This document shows positions 1 through 3,824 of a DNA stretch of 6,836 bases, piece after piece. How positions within the stretch are numbered: position 1 is the first letter of the stretch; each line of letters starts with the position of its first letter. Under the pieces are notes generated by a model. It had not been told where the DNA came from and did no database searches. It saw only the letters and a program-made list of their open reading frames with translations. The stretch comes from Nitrospirota bacterium. Its GTDB lineage: Bacteria > Nitrospirota > 9FT-COMBO-42-15 > HDB-SIOI813. Both the position numbers and the translations under genes were made by a program. The DNA lies in the NCBI GenBank assembly GCA_023248365.1, contig JAHFER010000085.1:1-6836 (forward strand), in the 5' to 3' direction.

Positions 1-118
1 GGAAAACCCAACAGAAGTTAGTATCAATATGTGCCTGAAGGTTTTAGAAAGGGACTTTGACGGCTTGCTTGAGAAGATGAAGTATAGTATAGATGAACAC
101 AATGGAGTACCATTGTAA
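1..118 (+). CDS. C-terminal fragment of an unidentified protein
   Basis: One forward frame (codons from base 2) is open from the window edge to TAA at 116-118. It gives a 38-residue tail that begins ENPTEVSIN and ends SIDEHNGVPL; the other two forward frames stop early. The tail is mixed charged and hydrophobic, with no transmembrane stretch. It has no Met/Gly/Pro-rich end like that of Ffh, the signal recognition particle GTPase often encoded just before rpsP. I do not recognise the family from this tail. The gene stands 132 nt upstream of rpsP on the same strand, separated by a palindromic repeat, so co-transcription is possible but not shown. It could be a spurious open stretch, but a sense-strand frame ending just before an intergenic repeat makes a real gene end more likely. 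Confidence 0.5.
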   Translation, partial: ENPTEVSINMCLKVLERDFDGLLEKMKYSIDEHNGVPL

Positions 119-134
119 AAATTAGTAACAAGTA

Positions 135-212
135 GTCATTCCCGTGAAAACGGGAATCCAGAAGACGATTAACGTATTAAAAAAACTGGATTCCCACTTT
201 CGTGGGAATGAC
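135..212. repeat. Paired-hairpin palindromic repeat, copy 1 (dRS3-like arms)
   Basis: Two 27-bp arms (135-161 and 186-212) form an imperfect inverted repeat around a 24-bp AT-rich spacer. Each arm is itself a hairpin of the form ATTCCC-N8-GGGAAT. Positions 138-157 have an 8-bp stem with loop GAAA, and 190-209 an 8-bp stem with loop TTTC. The element starts with GTC and ends with GAC. A near-identical pair lies at 1418-1486. The ATTCCC-N8-GGGAAT consensus matches the neisserial dRS3 repeat; common descent is not implied. The element fills much of the gap before rpsP. Confidence 0.9.
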
Positions 213-235
213 AGAAAAGACATTTAATTTTAATT

Positions 236-247
236 AAAGGAGGTGAT
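236..247 (+). promoter_or_regulatory. Extended Shine-Dalgarno of rpsP
   Basis: AAAGGAGGTGAT is a continuous 12-nt complement to the usual 3' end of bacterial 16S rRNA, far longer than the usual 4-6 nt match. The GGAGG core (239-243) ends 7 nt before GTG 251. An ATG at 246 lies inside the site but is followed at once by TAG, so GTG 251 is the only sensible start. Confidence 0.9.
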
Positions 248-250
248 GTA

Positions 251-523
251 GTGGCTGCAACAATTCGACTTACAAGGATGGGGAGAAGTAAAAGACCTTT
301 TTACAGGTTAGTAGTTGCCGATTCCCGGATGCCGAGAGATGGAAGATTCCTGGAAATACTGGGGACTTATGACCCTCTTCAGGCTGTTCCTTTGATGAAG
401 GTAGATGAAGGCAGGGCAATATACTGGCTTACAAAAGGTGTTCAGATGTCTGATACAGCAAGGGATATCCTCAAAAAAACCGGAGTTATAAAAAAATTCA
501 CTGAGTTAAAGAAGATGGCCTGA
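251..523 (+). CDS. rpsP: 30S ribosomal protein S16
   Basis: This is a 90-residue S16, a primary-binding protein of the small ribosomal subunit that is important for 30S assembly. The S16 signature is complete: an N-terminal strand (IRLTRMGRSKRPFYRLVV, residues 5-22), then the DSRMPRDGRFLEILGTYDP block (residues 24-42). The C-terminal part carries the usual helix with QMSDTARDILKKTGV (about residues 65-79). Length fits the family (about 80-90 residues). The start is GTG, fixed by the strong Shine-Dalgarno at 236-247. It is followed by khpA after a 92-nt gap in which I see no convincing terminator, so it is probably the first gene of the rpsP-khpA-rimM-trmD-rplS-rnhB operon. I could not find a convincing sigma70 promoter in 119-250. 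Confidence 0.97.
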   Translation: MAATIRLTRMGRSKRPFYRLVVADSRMPRDGRFLEILGTYDPLQAVPLMKVDEGRAIYWLTKGVQMSDTARDILKKTGVIKKFTELKKMA

Positions 524-602
524 GTGAGCGGTATTCCCTACTGCCGGATTATTTTGGTCTTTCCCAGGGATAGAAAGGCTCTATTGTCAATTAACCAAAT
601 AT

Positions 603-607
603 GGAGG
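603..607 (+). promoter_or_regulatory. Shine-Dalgarno that fixes the khpA start
   Basis: GGAGG lies 8 nt before ATG 616. It overlaps the reading frame that would begin at ATG 601, so it makes 616, not 601, the likely start. No Shine-Dalgarno is seen before 601. Confidence 0.85.
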
Positions 608-615
608 TGGGTTTT

Positions 616-846
616 ATGAAAGAACTAATTGAGCATATTGCCAGGTCACTTGTTGACAGTCCATCTGAGGTGAGTGTAGCAGAAGTAGTAGGAGAGAAAA
701 CCACTGTCCTTGAGCTTAGGGTAGCCAAGGCGGACCTGGGCAAGGTAATAGGTAAACAGGGAAAGACAGCACGGGCTATGAGAACCATACTCGGCGCTGC
801 AGGAACGAAGCTTGGGAAACGGTGCGTACTGGAAATTCTGGAATAA
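616..846 (+). CDS. khpA: KH-domain RNA-binding protein KhpA (YlqC family)
   Basis: This is a small (76-residue) single-KH-domain protein. In other bacteria KhpA binds RNA, often together with KhpB/Jag, and affects cell elongation, division and post-transcriptional control. The KH core is visible: LELRVAKADLGKVIGKQGKTA, with the GxxG loop as G46-K-Q-G49 and the following helix ARAMRTIL. The N-terminal MKELIEHIARSLVDSP is typical of the family. ATG 616 is preferred over ATG 601 because GGAGG at 603-607 has correct spacing for it. The position between rpsP and rimM is the classical genomic location of khpA. Its 3' end (TAA 844-846) overlaps the best available rimM start by 25 nt, suggesting translational coupling. 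Confidence 0.93.
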   Translation: MKELIEHIARSLVDSPSEVSVAEVVGEKTTVLELRVAKADLGKVIGKQGKTARAMRTILGAAGTKLGKRCVLEILE

Positions 847-1364
847 ATCACCAGGAGGATGAAGACCTTGTTTCTATAGGTTATATAACAAAGACCCATG
901 GTATCAGGGGGGATATAAAGGTTATCCCCCTTACAGATATACCAGGGCGTTATAATAACCTTGAACGGGTATTCGTATTTCCCAAAAAGGGAGAGAAACG
1001 GACATTTTATATTAACAAGGTGATGAATGTTAAAGGTGGAATAGTTCTATCGTTCACCCCCTCTGTAACTATGTCAGAAGGCGAAGAGCTTGTAGGAGGA
1101 TACATAAAGGTTCCTGCGGTTGAATCACCTGTGCTAGGGGAAAACAGCTATTATGAGTTTGAAATAGTTGGGATGGAAGTTTTCTTAGAAGACGGAAAAT
1201 ACATCGGCAGAATAGAGGAGATATTCTCTACAGGAAGTAATGATGTATATGTTGTGAAAGACGGGGACAAGGAATATATGATTCCTGCTGTTAATCATGT
1301 AGTGAAGTCTGTAGATGTTGCAGGTAAACGGATGACTATTTCATTAATTGAAGGGCTATTATAA
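822..1364 (+). CDS. rimM: Ribosome maturation factor RimM
   Basis: RimM binds S19 in the 30S head and assists late maturation of the 16S rRNA 3' domain. The N-terminal RimM domain starts at LVSIGYITKTHGIRGDIKV (residues 16-34 from the GTG), with the hallmark THGIRG. The PRC-barrel domain begins near YYEFEIVGMEV (residue 110) and includes IPAVNHVVKSVD near the C-terminus. The length of 180 residues is normal. The start is uncertain. GTG 822, inside khpA, is the only standard start in frame before the conserved domain; it has weak SD support and adds 15 residues of low-complexity polar leader. A strong AGGAGG at 853-858 has no in-frame start at useful distance. The identification is secure; the N-terminus is not. 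Confidence 0.95.
   Translation: MRTGNSGINHQEDEDLVSIGYITKTHGIRGDIKVIPLTDIPGRYNNLERVFVFPKKGEKRTFYINKVMNVKGGIVLSFTPSVTMSEGEELVGGYIKVPAVESPVLGENSYYEFEIVGMEVFLEDGKYIGRIEEIFSTGSNDVYVVKDGDKEYMIPAVNHVVKSVDVAGKRMTISLIEGLL
853..879 (+). other. Orphan AGGAGG plus 6-codon mini-ORF at the rimM 5' end
   Basis: AGGAGG (853-858) directly abuts ATG 859, which opens a frame of only six codons (MKTLFL) ending at TAG 877-879. This frame is +1 relative to rimM. TTG 868 is well spaced for the SD but lies in the same short frame. No in-frame ATG, GTG or TTG of rimM follows the SD before the conserved RimM domain. It may be a relic of the native rimM start, a one-base sequence error, or chance. Confidence 0.45.
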
Positions 1365-1382
1365 AATACTAAATTAGAAATA

Positions 1383-1556
1383 CTAAATACTAAACAAATG
1401 AGGCTCTTCCAAAAGTCGTCATTCCCGTGAAAACGGGAATCCAGAACTAAGCCATTGTTCTGGATTCCCACTTTCGTGGGAATGACAAGATCGGATTTAT
1501 TAAGGATTTTGCAAGAGCCTCTAAGAAATATCACTTTGAATTTGTTTAGTATTTAG
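1383..1556. repeat. Three-layer nested inverted repeat between rimM and trmD
   Basis: Outer layer: CTAAATACTAAACAAAT (1383-1399) has a perfect 17-bp inverted copy at 1540-1556, with weaker AT-rich symmetry outside it. Middle layer: GAGGCTCTTCCAAAA (1400-1414) matches the inverse of 1507-1521 at 14 of 15 positions. Inner layer: the dRS3-like paired hairpin at 1418-1486. The left outer flank has heptad-spaced ATACTAA units (starting 1366, 1380, 1387). There is no coding content. The whole fills nearly all of the 219-nt rimM-trmD gap and looks like a non-autonomous (MITE-like) element with another element nested in it. Confidence 0.88.
1418..1486. repeat. Paired-hairpin palindromic repeat, copy 2 (dRS3-like arms)
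   Basis: This is the second copy of the 135-212 element. Arms 1418-1444 and 1460-1486 are identical to the arms of copy 1. The inner symmetry extends a few bases further (CCAGAAC 1441-1447 against GTTCTGG 1457-1463) around a 9-bp spacer that differs from copy 1. The identical arms with different spacers show a dispersed repeat family rather than a local duplication. Confidence 0.9.
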
Positions 1557-1583
1557 ATATTAGAGTTTAGAATTTAAATTGAT

Positions 1584-2321
1584 ATGCGCTGTGATGTTCT
1601 TACCCTCTTCCCTGATATGATTTCGTCGGTTCTTGACGAGAGCATTATCAAGAGAGCAAGGGAAAAGGGTTTTTTAGATGTTAGAATCATTAATATTCGT
1701 GATTTTACTCAGGACAAACACCATACTGCTGATGATTATCCTTACGGCGGCGGTGCTGGTATGGTCTTAAAAGTAGAACCAATATTAAGGGCTGTTGACT
1801 TTATAAGGGAAAAAGAGAACGATCTCAGGATTGTACTTTTATCCCCTCAGGGCAGGCGTTATGAGCAGAGCATAGCGCAGGAGTTAAGCACTGAAAAGAG
1901 AAGGATTGTGTTTTTGTGCGGGCACTATGAGGGCATAGATGAACGCGTAAAAATGTATCTTTCTCCTGAAGAGATATCAATAGGAGATTATGTGTTAACC
2001 GGAGGTGAGCTGGCGGCTTTGGTTGTAATAGATTCTGTTGTGAGACTAATCCCGGGTGTCCTTGGTGACAGCGCCTCAGTTAACGAAGAGTCTTTTAACG
2101 ATATACTTGATTATCCACACTATACAAGGCCTTCAGAAATCAGAGATATGCAGGTACCTCCTGTATTGCTATCAGGAGATCATGGGAAGATAAAGATTTG
2201 GAGGAGGAGGCAGGCGCTGCTTAGTACTCTTAAAAAAAGGCCTGATCTTTTATCCGAAGATAATCTTTCAACGGAAGACAGAGAGATTTTAGAAGAGATT
2301 AAAGATGATTTAACAATTTGA
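1584..2321 (+). CDS. trmD: tRNA (guanine37-N1)-methyltransferase TrmD
   Basis: TrmD methylates G37 next to the anticodon using S-adenosylmethionine, preventing +1 frameshifting; it is a SPOUT (trefoil-knot) dimer. Visible motifs are the N-terminal DVLTLFPDM, YPYGGGAGM (residues 53-60), LSPQGRRYEQ (86-95), LCGHYEGIDERV (111-122), and the knot loop SIGDYVLTGGELA (132-144) that holds AdoMet. Arg154 is present, as is PHYTRP near 178-183. At 245 residues the length is normal. Residue 169, where E. coli has the catalytic Asp, is Glu here (GAG 2088-2090), and the segment just after it is one residue shorter. ATG 1584 has no Shine-Dalgarno: the AT-rich repeat flank runs up to it. rplS follows after 52 nt. 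Confidence 0.96.
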   Translation: MRCDVLTLFPDMISSVLDESIIKRAREKGFLDVRIINIRDFTQDKHHTADDYPYGGGAGMVLKVEPILRAVDFIREKENDLRIVLLSPQGRRYEQSIAQELSTEKRRIVFLCGHYEGIDERVKMYLSPEEISIGDYVLTGGELAALVVIDSVVRLIPGVLGDSASVNEESFNDILDYPHYTRPSEIRDMQVPPVLLSGDHGKIKIWRRRQALLSTLKKRPDLLSEDNLSTEDREILEEIKDDLTI

Positions 2322-2373
2322 AATGTGTGAATGTAATAACTTGTGTAATAATTTCTAAGGGGGAGATTGAAAG

Positions 2374-2772
2374 ATGAATAGTACTTTAGATCGCATTGAA
2401 AAACAACAGATACAAAAGACCATACCTTCTTTTTGTATTGGAGATACTGTACAGGTATATGTAAAGGTTATTGAAGGGGACAGGGAACGAACACAGGTTT
2501 TTGAAGGGAATGTTATTGCGAGAAGAGGGCGTAGTACAAGAGAGACAGTTACTGTAAGGAAGCTTTCTTATGGGGTCGGGGTTGAGCGTATATTCCCTGT
2601 TTATTCACCCATTGTTCAGGATATCAAGGTGATAAGACAAGGAAAGGTAAGGCGGTCAAAACTGTACTATCTGAGATTAAAAAAGGGTCGTGCAACACGT
2701 ATAGAAGAGAAAGTGACCTTTGGAAGGGAAAAAGGGGCGCCAAAAAAAGTAAAAACCTCAGAAGAGGAATAG
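2374..2772 (+). CDS. rplS: 50S ribosomal protein L19
   Basis: L19 is a large-subunit protein at the 30S-50S interface. The conserved core is complete: FCIGDTVQVYVKVIEG (about residues 20-35), the QVFEGNVIARRG segment, then TVRKLSYGVGVERIFPVYSP and KVRRSKLYYLR. The protein is 132 residues against about 115 in E. coli; the surplus is a charged C-terminal tail ending in KTSEEE. ATG 2374 is preceded by AAGGGGGAG (2357-2365) with 8-nt spacing. The stop TAG (2770-2772) is one base before the rnhB GTG, and the end of rplS carries the rnhB ribosome binding site, so the two are likely translationally coupled. Confidence 0.97.
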   Translation: MNSTLDRIEKQQIQKTIPSFCIGDTVQVYVKVIEGDRERTQVFEGNVIARRGRSTRETVTVRKLSYGVGVERIFPVYSPIVQDIKVIRQGKVRRSKLYYLRLKKGRATRIEEKVTFGREKGAPKKVKTSEEE

Positions 2773-2773
2773 A

Positions 2774-3391
2774 GTGCATCCTCTCCCTGACCTTTCCTAT
2801 GAGAATGATTTATACAGGCAGGGGTATAAGTATATTGCAGGAATAGATGAGGCTGGCCGGGGGTGTCTTGCCGGCCCTGTAGTTGCAGCATCTGTAATCC
2901 TTCCGAATAATATTTCGATTGACGGAGTGAATGATTCAAAGAAGTTATCTCCTGCAAAGAGGGAATTTCTATTTGAGCTTATTAAACAATATTCAGTAAG
3001 TATAGGGATAGGAATAATCTGGAATGAGGATATTGACCGGATTAATATCCTTAATGCAACAATTCAGGCCATGCAAGCGGCCGTTAAAGATTTGAAAATT
3101 TCCCCTGATTATTTACTCATTGATGCAGTATCATTATCTTCCATTAATATACCTCAACTTCCTATAATTAAAGGAGATACACTAAGCGCATCAATAGCAT
3201 CCGCATCTATTATTGCAAAAGTAACAAGAGATCGCCTGATGTCAGAGCAGCACTCTTTGTTTCCTCAATATAATTTCCTTGCTCACAAGGGCTATGGTAC
3301 TAAGGAACATTTCAAACGTTTACGGATGTATGGTCCCTCTGTAATACACAGGAAGAGCTTTTTAAAAAATATCTACACCATTCCCCTTTAA
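2774..3391 (+). CDS. rnhB: Ribonuclease HII
   Basis: RNase HII nicks RNA in RNA-DNA hybrids and starts removal of single ribonucleotides misincorporated in DNA. The fold starts with YIAGIDEAGRGCLAGPVV, which contains metal ligands Asp25 and Glu26. The third acid is Asp117 in LLIDAV and the fourth is Asp135 in IKGDT; the 18-residue spacing equals that of Asp108 and Asp126 in E. coli. DSKKLSPAKR (54-63) and SIASASIIAKVTRDR (140-154) are also typical. The length of 205 residues is normal. The start is GTG 2774, with GAGGA at 2764-2768 inside the end of rplS. The last codons and the stop overlap a small CCCCTTT/AAAGGGG palindrome. Confidence 0.96.
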   Translation: MHPLPDLSYENDLYRQGYKYIAGIDEAGRGCLAGPVVAASVILPNNISIDGVNDSKKLSPAKREFLFELIKQYSVSIGIGIIWNEDIDRINILNATIQAMQAAVKDLKISPDYLLIDAVSLSSINIPQLPIIKGDTLSASIASASIIAKVTRDRLMSEQHSLFPQYNFLAHKGYGTKEHFKRLRMYGPSVIHRKSFLKNIYTIPL

Positions 3392-3409
3392 AAAAGGGTG
3401 AAAAAGGGG
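3383..3409. repeat. CCCCTTT/AAAGGGG palindrome at the rnhB stop
   Basis: CCCCTTT (3383-3389) can pair with AAAGGGG (3403-3409). An internal AAAAAAGGG (3390-3398) offers a competing partner. The left arm is coding (end of rnhB). No T-tract follows, so a Rho-independent terminator is not supported. It may be a degenerate intergenic repeat. Confidence 0.5.
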
Positions 3410-3440
3410 GATTTGAGACATAGATAACAGGTGATGGGAT

Positions 3441-3806
3441 ATGGGTGATACAAGGGCAAAAGGCCGACATGGTGAAGAATTAGCAGCGGCATATTTGATA
3501 AAGCATGGATTCAGGATTATTGAGAAGAACTATAGAAACCATTTTGGAGAGATAGATATTATTGCTGAGGAGGCTGGAACGGTCGTATTTATTGAGGTTA
3601 AGCTTCGAAATCTAATCTCCTATGGTCATCCTGTGACAGCAGTAGATAAATGGAAGCAGATGCGTTTAAGCAGGATTGCGGCAGGATATATCACTGAGAA
3701 GAGGCTTACTGAAAGGCCGTGCCGTTTTGATGTTGTGTCTATTTATAAGGGGAATATTGAGTTGATTAAGGATGCCTTCGAAATGCCTGAAGGTCTTTCA
3801 TGGTAA
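3441..3806 (+). CDS. yraN: YraN/UPF0102 family putative endonuclease-fold protein
   Basis: This is a 121-residue protein of the YraN (UPF0102) family, which has a predicted Holliday-junction-resolvase-like PD-(D/E)XK fold. The cellular role is not established. The family signature is clear: KGRHGEELAAAYLIKHGF (7-24), NYRNHFGEIDIIA (30-42) and VVFIEVKLR (48-56), with likely active-site residues Asp39, Glu52 and Lys54. RFDVVSIYKGNIELIKDAF follows near the C-terminus. ATG 3441 has AGGTGAT at 3429-3435 with 5-nt spacing. Position directly after rnhB is a common bacterial arrangement. Its stop (TAA 3804-3806) lies in the same frame as the following ftsX-envC gene, 18 nt away. Confidence 0.93.
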   Translation: MGDTRAKGRHGEELAAAYLIKHGFRIIEKNYRNHFGEIDIIAEEAGTVVFIEVKLRNLISYGHPVTAVDKWKQMRLSRIAAGYITEKRLTERPCRFDVVSIYKGNIELIKDAFEMPEGLSW

Positions 3807-3824
3807 CAGTTAACATTTAATAAA

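Noticed and set aside
135..212. CRISPR-like repeat-spacer pattern
   Set aside because: There are only two inverted arms per site, each a hairpin, with no regular direct repeats and no cas genes.
208..234. Possible sigma70 promoter: ATGACA 208-213 and TTTAAT 229-234
   Set aside because: Spacing is only 15 nt and the transcript would start within the rpsP Shine-Dalgarno; ATGACA is also part of the repeat arm.
601..615. Upstream ATG 601 as the khpA start
   Set aside because: It would put the Shine-Dalgarno inside the gene and add MEVGF, which is not typical; ATG 616 is well spaced.
591..899. Minus-strand open frame opposite khpA and the rimM start
   Set aside because: It lies opposite two clear genes, has no recognisable domain, and is a shadow of coding sequence.
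1295..1534. 79-codon minus-strand frame over the rimM-trmD gap (contains VIPTKVGIQ and LDSRFHGND)
   Set aside because: It is the translation of the palindromic repeat, whose arms give these peptides in many genomes; it is not a gene.
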